Positions 37,544-45,953 of a stretch of DNA of 64,000 bases are shown here, piece after piece. The stretch is taken from NCBI RefSeq assembly GCF_000013005.1, contig NC_007722.1, positions 2,113,501-2,177,500 of the forward strand, given 5' to 3'. This DNA is from Erythrobacter litoralis HTCC2594. Its GTDB lineage: Bacteria; Pseudomonadota; Alphaproteobacteria; Sphingomonadales; Sphingomonadaceae. The translations under genes and the position numbers were made by a program. The notes beneath the pieces are model-generated. The model made no database searches, was not told where the DNA came from, and worked only from the letters and a program-made list of their open reading frames with translations. How positions within the stretch are numbered: the stretch's first letter is position 1; each line of letters opens with the position of its first letter.

Positions 37544-38458
37544 TCAATTGGTTTTCTCCACCAACGGCCCCGGCGCAAACGCCTCGTCCAGCAAGCGCGC
37601 TATCCGCAGACCCGCTTGCGTCACCCGCCGCTGGCTGACCGGGATCGCAGCGACGATGTCTTCCTGCGTCAGCGCGGTTTCGCCCGGCAGGTCGGTTTCG
37701 CACACTGCGTCGGTATCGAAAGCGTTGGGATAGACGAAGTCGCGGCTGATCGCCCAACTCTCGCGGCCCCAGTCGGCCGAGATGCCACCCGCCAGCTCGG
37801 CGCGCTCGGCCGCGCTGTAGCGCCGCACCAGCGACGGCCGCGCCGAGGTGATCGCCCGCTCCGCCAGCGGCCCGTCCCAGATCCAGTGCAGGTTGAGGCC
37901 CGGCGCGATGCCGTAATCGGTCTCGCGGTCGTTGCCGCCGCGATCGTCCTTGTCGCCGGAATGGAGCGGCATGTGCACGTCACCGACGAAATGGACCATG
38001 AAGGCGAGCGCCTGCAGCCGGACATTGGCGGGCAGGCTTTCGTCGGCGAGGATGCGCTGGTTGCGGTCGATCTGGGCGAGGATGCAATTGCCGCCGGGGC
38101 AGTTCTTCCACGGCTCGTAGGGCTCGCAGATCGGCGTCGTGCGATAATGCCAGGCCGCGGTGTGCCCCCAGCGCCAGCGCATCCGGCGCACGCAATCGGG
38201 CCAGACGGTCGCGTCCTGCAGGGTCTTCAGCTCGCATTCCGGCGTGCCGAGCAATCCCTCGGCGCGAAACAGGCGCTGCATCGCCGCGCGGGTGTCGGGG
38301 CGGATATTCGCCTCCGCGATATCGCCCGTTACGGTGTGCGCGAAGAATCCCCAGGCTTGCGCCGGGGCCGGCAATGCGATCGTCAGGAAAGCGAGAGCGG
38401 CTGCGACTGCGCCGCCGGCTATGCGGAAGCCACGCCTTCGTATTGTTCGAGTACCCAT
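37544..38458 (-). CDS. Secreted S1/P1-type nuclease
   Basis: This is a zinc-dependent nuclease for single-stranded nucleic acid. From the ATG at 38458 it has 304 residues. A signal peptide ends ALPAPAQA before WGFFAH, so the mature N-terminus would be Trp, which is required because its amino group binds zinc. Further ligands are in RWGHTAAWHY, VHFVGDVHMPLH, RGGNDRE and LNLHWIWDG. The start overlaps the end of the GST gene by 40 nt. Scavenging of extracellular nucleic acid is a likely role. Confidence 0.9.
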   Translation of the reverse strand: MGTRTIRRRGFRIAGGAVAAALAFLTIALPAPAQAWGFFAHTVTGDIAEANIRPDTRAAMQRLFRAEGLLGTPECELKTLQDATVWPDCVRRMRWRWGHTAAWHYRTTPICEPYEPWKNCPGGNCILAQIDRNQRILADESLPANVRLQALAFMVHFVGDVHMPLHSGDKDDRGGNDRETDYGIAPGLNLHWIWDGPLAERAITSARPSLVRRYSAAERAELAGGISADWGRESWAISRDFVYPNAFDTDAVCETDLPGETALTQEDIVAAIPVSQRRVTQAGLRIARLLDEAFAPGPLVEKTN

Positions 38459-39090
38459 TCTTCGTCCTCTGCGGCCGCGACCCAGGCCTGCATCCATTCG
38501 TGTTCCCACATCGCCTGCATATAGGCTTCGGCAAAGCCCGGAACCCCGAAACCGTAGGTCAGGAAGCGGGTCACGATCGGGGCGTAGTAGATATCCGCCG
38601 CGCCGAAAGTTCCGAACAGGAACGGCCCGCCACCGCCGAAACGCGCGCGCGCTTCCGCCCACAGGCCGAGGATGCGCACGACGTCTTGCCGCGTATCCTC
38701 GCTGATTTTCGCTCCATCGAAGCGCTGGCGGATGTTCATCGGGCACTCGCTGCGCAGCGACTGGTAGGAGCTGTGCATCTCCGCCACCATGCTGCGCGCC
38801 ATGCCGCGCGCGGTGTCGTCCTTGGGCCAGAAGCGGTCGCGCCCGACCTTGTCGGCGAGATATTCCATGATCGCGAGACTGTCCCACACCACGGTTTCGC
38901 CGTCCCACAGGATCGGGACCTTGCCGGAAGAGGGCATCATCCCGCCTTCTTCCTGCAGCTTCTTCTGCTGCCATTCCTCGCCGAACATCGGCACGATGAT
39001 CTCTTCGAAATGCAGCCCCGACTGCTTGGCCGCGAGCCAGCCGCGCAGCGACCAGCTGGAATAGTTCTTGTTGCCGATAATCAGTTTCAT
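38419..39090 (-). CDS. Glutathione S-transferase family protein
   Basis: From MKLIIGNKNYSSWSLRGWLA (39090) the protein has 223 residues. It has an N-terminal thioredoxin-fold GST domain with the active-site SSWSLR region, the cis-Pro in GKVPILWDG and the Ser/Thr-type motif VWDSLAIMEYLAD. The helical C-terminal domain is at about 90-210. The substrate is unknown. It is upstream of, and overlaps, the nuclease gene. Confidence 0.88.
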   Translation of the reverse strand: MKLIIGNKNYSSWSLRGWLAAKQSGLHFEEIIVPMFGEEWQQKKLQEEGGMMPSSGKVPILWDGETVVWDSLAIMEYLADKVGRDRFWPKDDTARGMARSMVAEMHSSYQSLRSECPMNIRQRFDGAKISEDTRQDVVRILGLWAEARARFGGGGPFLFGTFGAADIYYAPIVTRFLTYGFGVPGFAEAYMQAMWEHEWMQAWVAAAEDEEWVLEQYEGVASA

Positions 39091-39168
39091 GCGTGGCTCC
39101 ACCTTGCCGAACTCTGCATTGTGTCGCGGCGTTAGGCGTTCAGCCTGTGAGTGTCGAGCCTGAACGGA

Positions 39169-40038
39169 TCACCGGGCGACCGTTTCGACAAACGTCGCGA
39201 TATCGTCCAGCGCAGGAGAATTGCCGCGCAGCGGCTTGGCGATGGATGTGACGATACCGATATGGCCGACGCCGTCATAAACCTTCACTTGCGCTGGCAC
39301 CCCGCTCGCGCGCAGTTTCTGCGCCAGCTCGTAGCTATTGCGCGGTTCCACCGTGGTATCGTCACCGCCGGTCAGCAGCAGCGTCGACGGGTCGCCCGCG
39401 CCCGCCCAGGTGATCGGCTGGGTCTCGGCGGGATCGGGCCAGTTGCCGAAGGCTGCGCGCGTGACCTCACCGTCGAACGGCGCGAAATCGTATGGCCCTG
39501 CCAGCCCTGCCCAGCCTCTTACCGCCGCGCGATCCGGCCCGAGCCAGCGCTCGTCGAGCGCCAGCATGGCAGCGATGTAGGCCCCGGCGGAATGGCCGAC
39601 GAGGACGATCCGGTCCGCATCACCGCCATATTGCGCCGCATTCTCGCGCGCCCAGCGCACCGCGGCCGCGCCGTCTTCGACGAAGGCGGGGTAGCGCACA
39701 TCCGGCACCAGCCGGTAATCGGGCACCAGCGTGACATAGCCCCGCGCCGCCAGCGCCCGCCCGACAAAGTCATACCCGGTGCGCGTGCCGCTGTTCCAGC
39801 TGCCGCCGTAGAAGAACACCACCACGGGGCGGGCCTCGCCCGCGGCAAGCGGAGCGTCGGGCGTGAAGATATCGAGCCTTTGCCGCTCGTCGGTGCCATA
39901 GGCGACCGCCTTGGCTGTCTGGCTCGAAGCGCCATCCTTGGGGATGATGGCGTTGAAGGTCTTGAGCGGCGAACAGGCTGCACCCGTGCCGAGCAGGAGC
40001 GCTAAAGCAAACACACTGCCGATGGCTTGCCGGTTCAT
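39169..40038 (-). CDS. Alpha/beta-hydrolase lipoprotein, carboxylesterase-like
   Basis: The 289-residue protein has a lipoprotein signal with lipobox near GAAC (about 19-22). The oxyanion region is FFYGGSWNSG, the nucleophile elbow is GHSAGAY, the acid is in TGGDDTTV and the catalytic His is in GVGHIGIV. This matches the BD-FAE/kynurenine-formamidase-like esterase group. The substrate is not known. It ends 4 nt inside the engB end region on the same strand. Confidence 0.85.
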   Translation of the reverse strand: MNRQAIGSVFALALLLGTGAACSPLKTFNAIIPKDGASSQTAKAVAYGTDERQRLDIFTPDAPLAAGEARPVVVFFYGGSWNSGTRTGYDFVGRALAARGYVTLVPDYRLVPDVRYPAFVEDGAAAVRWARENAAQYGGDADRIVLVGHSAGAYIAAMLALDERWLGPDRAAVRGWAGLAGPYDFAPFDGEVTRAAFGNWPDPAETQPITWAGAGDPSTLLLTGGDDTTVEPRNSYELAQKLRASGVPAQVKVYDGVGHIGIVTSIAKPLRGNSPALDDIATFVETVAR

Positions 40039-40676
40039 GAAGCATCCGCCACCACGGCGGCGCGCAGGGCGGCAATGCCGAGACCCTTTTCACTGCTGGT
40101 GATGTGGAGTTCGGGGAAGGCGGCGGGATGTTTGCGCGCTTCTTCTGCGACCTTGGCGGCGGTGGCTTCGAGTTCGCTGGCCTTGATCTTGTCGGCCTTC
40201 GTCAGGACCACGCGGTAGCTCACGGCGGTCTCGTCGAGCATTGTCATCATCTCGCGGTCGACATCCTTCAGGCCGTGCCGCGCGTCGACCAGCACCAGCG
40301 TACGCGCCAGCACCTGGCGACCCTTGAGATAGGTGCGCACCAAGTTCTTCCAGCGCTCGACCACCTTCACCGGTGCCTTGGCGAAGCCGTAGCCGGGCAT
40401 ATCGACCAGCCGGAATTGCGTCGGCTCGCCCACCTCGAAGAAATTGAGTTCCTGGGTGCGGCCCGGCGTGACCGACGTGCGCGCGATGCTCCTGCGCCCG
40501 GTCAGGGCGTTGAGCAGCGAGCTCTTGCCGACATTGCTGCGCCCGCAGAAAGCGATCTCGGGTACGGTCGGCTCGGGCAGGAATTTGAGCTGCGGCGCCG
40601 ACAGAAGGAAGTCGACGCGGCCGGAAAACAGCTTCGCCGCGTCCTTCTCCTCGGGCGTTTCGGGTGTGCCGATCAC
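40035..40676 (-). CDS. engB: GTP-binding protein EngB (YihA/YsxC)
   Basis: EngB is an essential TRAFAC GTPase linked to 50S assembly and division. A GTG start at 40676 (VIGTPETPEEKD) 7 nt after the yidC stop gives 213 residues; the longer frame starts inside yidC. G1 is GRSNVGKSSLLN, G2 the Thr in ARTSVTPGRT, G3 DMPGYG, G4 TKADK and G5 TSSEKGLG. It continues the rpmH-rnpA-yidD-yidC-engB order. Confidence 0.94.
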   Translation of the reverse strand: MIGTPETPEEKDAAKLFSGRVDFLLSAPQLKFLPEPTVPEIAFCGRSNVGKSSLLNALTGRRSIARTSVTPGRTQELNFFEVGEPTQFRLVDMPGYGFAKAPVKVVERWKNLVRTYLKGRQVLARTLVLVDARHGLKDVDREMMTMLDETAVSYRVVLTKADKIKASELEATAAKVAEEARKHPAAFPELHITSSEKGLGIAALRAAVVADAS

Positions 40677-40683
40677 GCGCCGC

Positions 40684-42429
40684 CTACCCTTCCGCCTTCG
40701 CCTTGGCAGCCCTCTCCGCATCGGCCTGCGCCTTCAATTGCGGGTGCTTGGAATAGAGATAGCGCTGCTGCGCCAGCGTCAGCACGTTGGACGTGTTCCA
40801 GTACAGCAGCAGGCCGGCGGCGAACGGCGCCATGATGAACATCAGCACCCATGGCATGATGTTGAAGATCTGCCGCTGGATCGGATCGGTCACCGGATTC
40901 ATCTGGAAGGTCAGCCACATCGTCACACCCAGCAGCACCGCAAGCGGGCCGATGGCGATCAGGCCGGGCACTTCGAACGGCAGCAGGCCGAACAGGTTGA
41001 AGATATGCGCCGGATCGGGCGCGGAGAGATCCTCGATCCACAGTGCGAAAGGCTGGTGGCGCATCTCGATGGCGAGGATCAGCACCTTGTAGAGCGCGAA
41101 GAAGATCGGGATCTGGATCAGCAAGGGCAGGCAGCCGGCCAGCGGATTGACCTTCTCCTCCTTGTAGAGCGCCATGATCTCCTGCTGCTGCTTCTGCTTG
41201 TCGTCCTTGTACTTCTCCTGGATCGCCTTCATCTTCGGCTGGACGGCCTTCATCGCGGCCATGCTACCGAATTGCTTCTGGGCGATCGGGAACAGCAGGC
41301 CGCGGATGATTACCGTCAGCAGGATGATGGCGACGCCGAAATTGCCGACCAGGTCGAACAACTGGTTCAGCAGCCACAGCAGCGGCTTTTCGAACCAGCG
41401 GAACCAGCCCCAGTCGATGGCGAGGCCGAACTTGTCGATCCCGGCATCTTCGTACTGGTCGAGGATCTCGCTTTCTTTCGCTCCCGCAAAAAGCTGCGTC
41501 GTGCGGCTCACCTCGTTGCCGGGCGCAACGGTCGCGGGCTGGTAGATCACGTCGGCGCGAAACAGGTTTTCGCCGATCGGGCGGAAGCCGGTCTGCGGAT
41601 CGGCATCGGCCTGCGGCACCAGCGCGCCGAGGAAATAGATGTCGGAAAAGCCGAGCCAGCGCGCCTTGCCCTCGCCGCTATAGGGCCCGTCGTCGGCGAG
41701 GTCGTCGTAATCCGGGCCGTAATCCGCCGAATCGCCGAACACGCCCATCGGGCCGGAATGCGCGATCCAGGTGTCGGTGCTGGCCGTTTCGCTGGTGCGC
41801 GTGATCGTAGCGAAGGGCCGCGCCACGACCGGGCCGCCGCCGGTATTGGCGGCGGTCTGCTCGGCGGTGATCATGTAATTGTCGTCGATCGAGAACCGGA
41901 TGCGGAACTGCTGCCCGGCGCCGTTGTCCCAGCTCAGCGTGACCGGATTGCCCTGGGTCAGAGTCTCGCCATCGGCGGACCAGACGGTGTCGCTGGTGGG
42001 CAGCGAAACGCCCTCGCCGACCCAGCCGAACTGGGCGAAGTACTGCGCATCGGTATTCTGAGGCGCGAACATCTGGACCGGGCCGCTGTCCTCGTCGACA
42101 GTGGCGCGGTGATCCTTCAGCTCGATATCGTCGATCCGCGCGCCGACGAGGTTGATCGAGCCTTCGACGCGCGGAGCGTCGATGCGGATGCGCTCGGGCG
42201 TGGCGAGAGCATCGGACAGTTCGACCGGACCTTGTGCTGCCGCCCCGTTGTCGAGCGTCGCCGCCGTCGAGCTACCTGCAACCGGTGCGCTCGCTACAGT
42301 CGGGCTGCCTTCCACCGCTTCGATCGGCTCGGCCGGCTGCGGATAGAAGTAATTCATCGCCGCATCCCAGCCGATGATCAGCACGCCGCACAGCACTACG
42401 GCAAGGAGGAGGTTGCGCTGGTTGTCCAA
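40684..42429 (-). CDS. yidC: Membrane protein insertase YidC
   Basis: YidC inserts and folds inner-membrane proteins. The 581 residues have an N-terminal TM helix (LLLAVVLCGVLIIGWDAAM), a periplasmic beta-domain (about 60-340) and five conserved C-terminal TM helices. The latter include GVAIILLTVIIRGLLFP with the groove Arg and QQQEIMALYKEEKVNPLAGC. The C-terminus is basic. It lies between yidD and engB. Confidence 0.96.
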   Translation of the reverse strand: MDNQRNLLLAVVLCGVLIIGWDAAMNYFYPQPAEPIEAVEGSPTVASAPVAGSSTAATLDNGAAAQGPVELSDALATPERIRIDAPRVEGSINLVGARIDDIELKDHRATVDEDSGPVQMFAPQNTDAQYFAQFGWVGEGVSLPTSDTVWSADGETLTQGNPVTLSWDNGAGQQFRIRFSIDDNYMITAEQTAANTGGGPVVARPFATITRTSETASTDTWIAHSGPMGVFGDSADYGPDYDDLADDGPYSGEGKARWLGFSDIYFLGALVPQADADPQTGFRPIGENLFRADVIYQPATVAPGNEVSRTTQLFAGAKESEILDQYEDAGIDKFGLAIDWGWFRWFEKPLLWLLNQLFDLVGNFGVAIILLTVIIRGLLFPIAQKQFGSMAAMKAVQPKMKAIQEKYKDDKQKQQQEIMALYKEEKVNPLAGCLPLLIQIPIFFALYKVLILAIEMRHQPFALWIEDLSAPDPAHIFNLFGLLPFEVPGLIAIGPLAVLLGVTMWLTFQMNPVTDPIQRQIFNIMPWVLMFIMAPFAAGLLLYWNTSNVLTLAQQRYLYSKHPQLKAQADAERAAKAKAEG

Positions 42430-42474
42430 GGTGAAAGGCCCCGTATCGAACTCGTGAGGTGTATTATATAGGTA

Positions 42475-42684
42475 CTACGGCACGGGATCAAAGCCATGCC
42501 CGCCCCAAGGGTGGCAGCGCCCTATACGTTTCACCGCCATCCATCCACCCTTGATTGCCCCATGCTTCTCGACCGCTTCGATGGCGTATTGCGAGCAGGT
42601 CGGCTGGTAGCGGCACGAGGGCGGCAGGATGCGCGACGGGCCAAGCTGCCAGCCCCGCGCGATCCAGATCAGAATTTGCTTCAC
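42475..42684 (-). CDS. yidD: Membrane protein insertion efficiency factor YidD
   Basis: This 69-residue protein carries the YidD signature [20 protein letters not shown] and [20 protein letters not shown], with an amphipathic N-terminal helix. YidD helps YidC-dependent insertion. It lies directly upstream of yidC. Confidence 0.95.
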   Translation of the reverse strand: MKQILIWIARGWQLGPSRILPPSCRYQPTCSQYAIEAVEKHGAIKGGWMAVKRIGRCHPWGGHGFDPVP

Positions 42685-42686
42685 AA

Positions 42687-42813
42687 AACCTCCGCTCGTG
42701 TCGAGCGCGCTTCGAGCTCAGCCGAGAATCGCTGTCGAGACATCGCCTGGCGCTATCTCGACTACGGCTCCTCGACAAGCTCGGCGCCTGCGCTCGATAC
42801 GAACGGGGCGCGG
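42687..42813. repeat. CTCGA-rich REP-type sequence between rnpA and yidD
   Basis: Several TCGAG/CTCGA palindromic fragments occur, including TCTCGACTACGGCTCCTCGA and CTCGATACGAACGGGG, similar to those after dnaA (30361-30500). No gene is seen in it. Confidence 0.45.
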
Positions 42814-43179
42814 CTAGCGCCTGCGCCTGCGACGCGGATCGCCCTTGCCTTCGCGCGCCCGCCGAAGCGCCAACATAAGCTCCTCACGCAGCTTGCCAAA
42901 ATCCCGCTCGATCCCACCTTCGCGTCCGATCAGGATGTGATCGTGATCGGCGAGTCCCTGCTGTGGGAGCAGCTCCCACAGCAGCTCGCGAAATCGCCGT
43001 TTCATCCGGTTGCGGACGACGGCATTGCCGATCTTCTTCGTGACGGTGATGCCGTAGCGCTGGCCTTGTCCCTGGTTAGGGTGCGCCAAAAGGACGAAGC
43101 CCGGCCGGGCGACTCGAAGCCCGCGATTCGCCGCGAGGAAATCGGCGCGCTTGCGGATGACGGCGGGTTTGTCGGTCAC
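42814..43179 (-). CDS. rnpA: Ribonuclease P protein component
   Basis: RnpA is the basic protein cofactor of RNase P. The core is KRADFLAANRGLR, the RNR motif NAVVRNRMKRRFRELLWELL, and a basic C-terminus. The GTG at 43179 (VTDKPAVIRKRADF) gives 121 residues and the normal N-terminus; another GTG at 43227 is possible. Unusually, about 325 nt and a terminator lie between rpmH and rnpA. Confidence 0.92.
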   Translation of the reverse strand: MTDKPAVIRKRADFLAANRGLRVARPGFVLLAHPNQGQGQRYGITVTKKIGNAVVRNRMKRRFRELLWELLPQQGLADHDHILIGREGGIERDFGKLREELMLALRRAREGKGDPRRRRRR

Positions 43180-43246
43180 GGTCGCAGGTCTAGCGCCAAG
43201 ATCAGAAAGAGTCTGTGTGTTTCGCACCCCATTCGGGGTGCGGTTT

Positions 43247-43491
43247 CCTCGCTCAAGGGGTCCTTGCGGCCCCAATCGCTGCGGGCGGCCGGTCGGCCTT
43301 GCGGTCGGCTGGTCGCCGACCGTGCTCCGCGACCAAACTTCATGGCCTGGAATGGGAACGGGCTCCCGATCAGGGAGCCCGCAAGGGCGACTGCCCGCCC
43401 GGAGCGCTTTGCGCGGAGGATAGCCTAAGCGAGCGGGAGTCGAAGACGGGGCGAGGCCCCACCCGAGCGCCGACGCTTGAGGCTAAACAAA
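43247..43491. repeat. Copy B of the ~240-nt GC-rich hairpin element, between rpmH and rnpA
   Basis: It has the same ordered blocks as copy A: CCTCGCT, GCTGCGGGC, GCGACTGC (43387-43394), CCGGAG, CGGAGGATAGCCTAAGC (43414-43430), CTTGAGGCT and AAACAAA (43485-43491). AGCCTAAGCG can pair with CGCTTgAGGCT, with a single bulged G. Several further perfect hairpins lie inside (for example GGGGC/GCCCC and GGGCTCCC/GGGAGCCC). In this copy the plus-strand orientation is opposite to rpmH and rnpA. Confidence 0.55.
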
Positions 43492-43496
43492 ATGAG

Positions 43497-43517
43497 GAAA
43501 AACCTCACGCAGTGAGG
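43497..43517. terminator. Terminator overlapping the rpmH stop codon
   Basis: CCTCAC (43503-43508) and GTGAGG (43512-43517) form a stem with a 3-nt loop. Minus-strand T-run: A-run at 43498-43502. CTTTTCC follows on the plus strand, so it can work in both directions. The rpmH stop is inside the stem. Confidence 0.75.
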
Positions 43518-43639
43518 CTTTTCCTTCCGCGACGCCGCCGCGCGCGAAGAACCTTGCGGCCTCCGACGGTGGCCTTGCGGGCGAAGAATCCGTGGCGACG
43601 CTTGCGCACGAGATTGGAAGGCTGGAAAGTCCGCTTCAT
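43505..43639 (-). CDS. rpmH: 50S ribosomal protein L34
   Basis: The 44-residue protein starts [20 protein letters not shown] and ends in Arg/Lys-rich sequence [16 protein letters not shown]; this is unmistakable L34. The start is at 43639. It heads the rpmH-rnpA-yidD-yidC-engB run, but a terminator overlaps its own stop codon. Confidence 0.96.
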   Translation of the reverse strand: MKRTFQPSNLVRKRRHGFFARKATVGGRKVLRARRRRGRKSLTA

Positions 43640-43726
43640 CGGATCGTCCTCGAAAAATGTGTGGTGCGCTGCTTGCGCGAATAAAAAGGGCCGCCCGAGC
43701 CGAGCGACCGCCGTATGGCCGCGCGG

Positions 43727-44518
43727 TTAGAAGCTTGCGGGCGCGAAGTCAAGATAAGCCAGCTTTGGATCGCTCTGGGGTTCTTTCACCGTAACATCGC
43801 CCGCAGGCGCGTCGTTGCCCAGCCATTCGCGCATGTCCTGTGCGGTCAGCCACAGCGCCTGTTCGTGCGGGACCGAATTGGTCATATCATAAAAGGCGCG
43901 CGCCTGCCCCTCGTCCATGCCCATCTCGCGGTAGTAGGCGAGATAGGCGCGGTGTTCGGGCGAATCGGCGCCATAATCGTCGGCTTGCTTCCCGTAATCG
44001 TCGAGCCAGCTGTGAACGGCGAATTCCGCGCCATCGGCAAGCGTGCGCCTGGCCCCGGCAAGGAACAGCTCGACCGCGCCCGAGCGGACCGAGCCGCCAT
44101 CCGGAACATGCGTTTCGAGCCCGGCTGCGCGAATCATCCGGCCGGTGGCGAGGTTGGCGCGATCGTCGTCGGTGCCGGGGCATTCGATGAAATCGAGCCG
44201 CGTCAGCCCGGGGAAGTCGGTCATCATCTGCTGGAACTGCCAGGGGGTCGCCGGACCCGTAACGCCCACCAGAGCGGCGCGCTCCTCGTCGATGACGCGG
44301 AACGGGCCATAGGCGGAGATGGCGGTGGGCGTGCGGGCCCGGCGAAAGGCGATGGCGCGGTCTGCGGTCTCTCCCAAGGGCTCGGCAGACACTCTCACAT
44401 CGGCCGGAGCTTCGACCCATTCTTCGGTGATCGTGACCTGCACGACATAGCCCTGCGCCGCGGCGGGCGGCGCCAGCAGCATCAGGGTGGCCAGGAACAG
44501 GGCGATCAGACCGCGCAT
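43727..44518 (-). CDS. Periplasmic ClpP/crotonase-fold protein
   Basis: The 263-residue protein has a signal peptide (MRGLIALFLATLMLLAPPAA). The domain from about 90 to 190 resembles SppA/ClpP-like periplasmic proteins: DFIECPGTDDD, a GG-x-x-x-SGA segment (DGGSVRSGAVELFLAG) with the candidate nucleophile Ser, and the paired HSW (FAVHSWLDDYG) with the candidate His. A helical C-terminal part follows. Peptidase activity is inferred from fold and motifs only. It diverges from comM. Confidence 0.65.
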   Translation of the reverse strand: MRGLIALFLATLMLLAPPAAAQGYVVQVTITEEWVEAPADVRVSAEPLGETADRAIAFRRARTPTAISAYGPFRVIDEERAALVGVTGPATPWQFQQMMTDFPGLTRLDFIECPGTDDDRANLATGRMIRAAGLETHVPDGGSVRSGAVELFLAGARRTLADGAEFAVHSWLDDYGKQADDYGADSPEHRAYLAYYREMGMDEGQARAFYDMTNSVPHEQALWLTAQDMREWLGNDAPAGDVTVKEPQSDPKLAYLDFAPASF

Positions 44519-44644
44519 GCCGAGGGTATGGCCCGCCCTCGCTTACGCAATCGGCAATCAGGAAGGTTTCCATAAGGTTACTCGACATTCACCGTCCGAG
44601 CGGGCAGACAGATCGGCAGAGGACACGCAAGATAGGGGAATTGC

Positions 44645-45652
44645 GTGGTCGCTCTGGTTCGCACCGTGGCATATCTGGGTCTGGAAGCGCGCGCCGTGGA
44701 GGTGCAGTGCTCGATCGCGCCGGGCCTGCCCAATTTCAACATCGTCGGGCTGGCGGACAAGGCCGTGGGCGAAAGCAAGGAGCGGGTGCGCGCGTCGCTC
44801 AGCTCGATGGGCCTCGCGCTGCCGCCCAAGCGGATCACTATCAACCTGTCGCCTGCCGACCTGCCCAAGGAAGGCAGCCATTACGACCTGCCGATTGCAC
44901 TGGCGCTGCTGGCGGCGATGGGCGTGACCGATGCCGAGCAGCTGGCGGACTTCATTGCAGTGGGCGAGCTGGCGCTGGACGGCCGCGTGGTGCCGTCCCC
45001 CGGCGTGCTGCTGGCGGCGCTCCATGCGAGCGAGCAGGAATGCGGGCTGATCTGCCCCGCCGCGCAGGGCAGCGAAGCCAAGTGGGCGAGCGAAGTGCCG
45101 GTGATCGCCGCACCCGACCTGCTGGCGCTGCTCAATCACCTGAAGGGCACGGCGCGCCTGCCCGATCCGGTGCCGGGCGAGGTCGAAGCGCCCGATCACG
45201 GCCCGGACCTCAAGCAGGTGAAGGGGCAGGAAACCGCCAAGCGCGCGCTCGAGATCGCCGCGGCGGGGGGACACAATCTGCTGATGAACGGTCCGCCGGG
45301 CGCGGGGAAATCGCTGCTTGCCTCATGCTTGCCAGGGATTCTCCCGCCGCTCTCTGCCAGCGAGGCGCTGGAAGTGAGCATGGTGCAATCGGTCGCGGGC
45401 ACGCTGGAGGGCGGGCGCATCAGCCGCCAGCGCCCGTTCCGCGCGCCGCATCATTCGGCGAGCATGGCGGCGCTGACCGGCGGCGGTGTCAAAAGCCTCG
45501 GAAAACGGGATTCCGCGCCACATAGAGCGAGATTCTCATTTCGTGTGACCGGCGGCAAGCTCAATAAGTTTCGTAAAGCAATAACTTACCGAGCTTGCGC
45601 GCTCCGACCGACATTTTTTTGCCAACCAAGCATACCGCGAATTTTCGGATAG
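44645..45652 (+). pseudogene. comM: comM/yifB truncated at the island boundary
   Basis: ComM (YifB) is a hexameric helicase that promotes branch migration in natural transformation. Residues 1 to about 282 are normal: the Lon-like N-terminal domain (VALVRTVAYLGLEARAVEVQ), the Walker A motif GPPGAGKSLLAS and RPFRAPHHSASMAALTGGGV. After about 45490 the reading frame continues for some 53 unrelated residues to a stop. The Walker B motif, sensors and C-terminal domain (about 220 residues) are missing, so activity should be lost. No second half is in the window. Confidence 0.9.
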
Positions 45653-45879
45653 CCACAGTGGATGAGCGGGAAAGGAGAAATCTGCACAATTACTGGGTTG
45701 GCTGCCTGGTTCTGCCAGTGCTCGTTTATGCGATCGTGCGGCTACTAATTCACCAAGCAAGCTAGCCGCAGGTCGCGACCGAGCGAGGCGATCAACAGAC
45801 TGACCTCCATCAAACCTCAGCTACAGCGAATTCGGGCGAGCCTGCCCAGGTAAGCTCCCAAGTCGCTCCTTGTCGGATG
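45490..45879. other. Boundary region between comM fragment and IS element
   Basis: About 390 nt, lower in GC than the core. It holds the frame tail of comM and no recognisable gene beyond a possible 35-codon frame. No integrase or clear transposon end repeats could be identified. Confidence 0.5.
45658..45765 (+). CDS. Possible 35-residue single-TM peptide
   Basis: A GTG-started frame encodes a basic/acidic N-terminus (DERERRNLHNYW) followed by a hydrophobic stretch (VGCLVLPVLVYAIVRLLI). It has no strong ribosome site and no homolog that I recognise. It may be chance. Confidence 0.2.
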   Translation: MDERERRNLHNYWVGCLVLPVLVYAIVRLLIHQAS

Positions 45880-45953
45880 TGTCCGTCGTCAGAACATTTG
45901 GCACAACTCGCGGCGTAGGTTTGCGGAGTGCGGGCCTCGTCTGAGGTTTGATG

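Noticed and set aside
40444..42471. 675-codon open frame antisense to yidC and engB
   Set aside because: Shadow of conserved genes; composition is Arg/Gln/Asp-rich as expected for antisense high-GC frames.
45486..45560. Definite Tn7-like left end with repeated TnsB sites
   Set aside because: A TGT is present but I could not find convincing repeated 20-22-bp sites, nor any tns/tni gene in the window.
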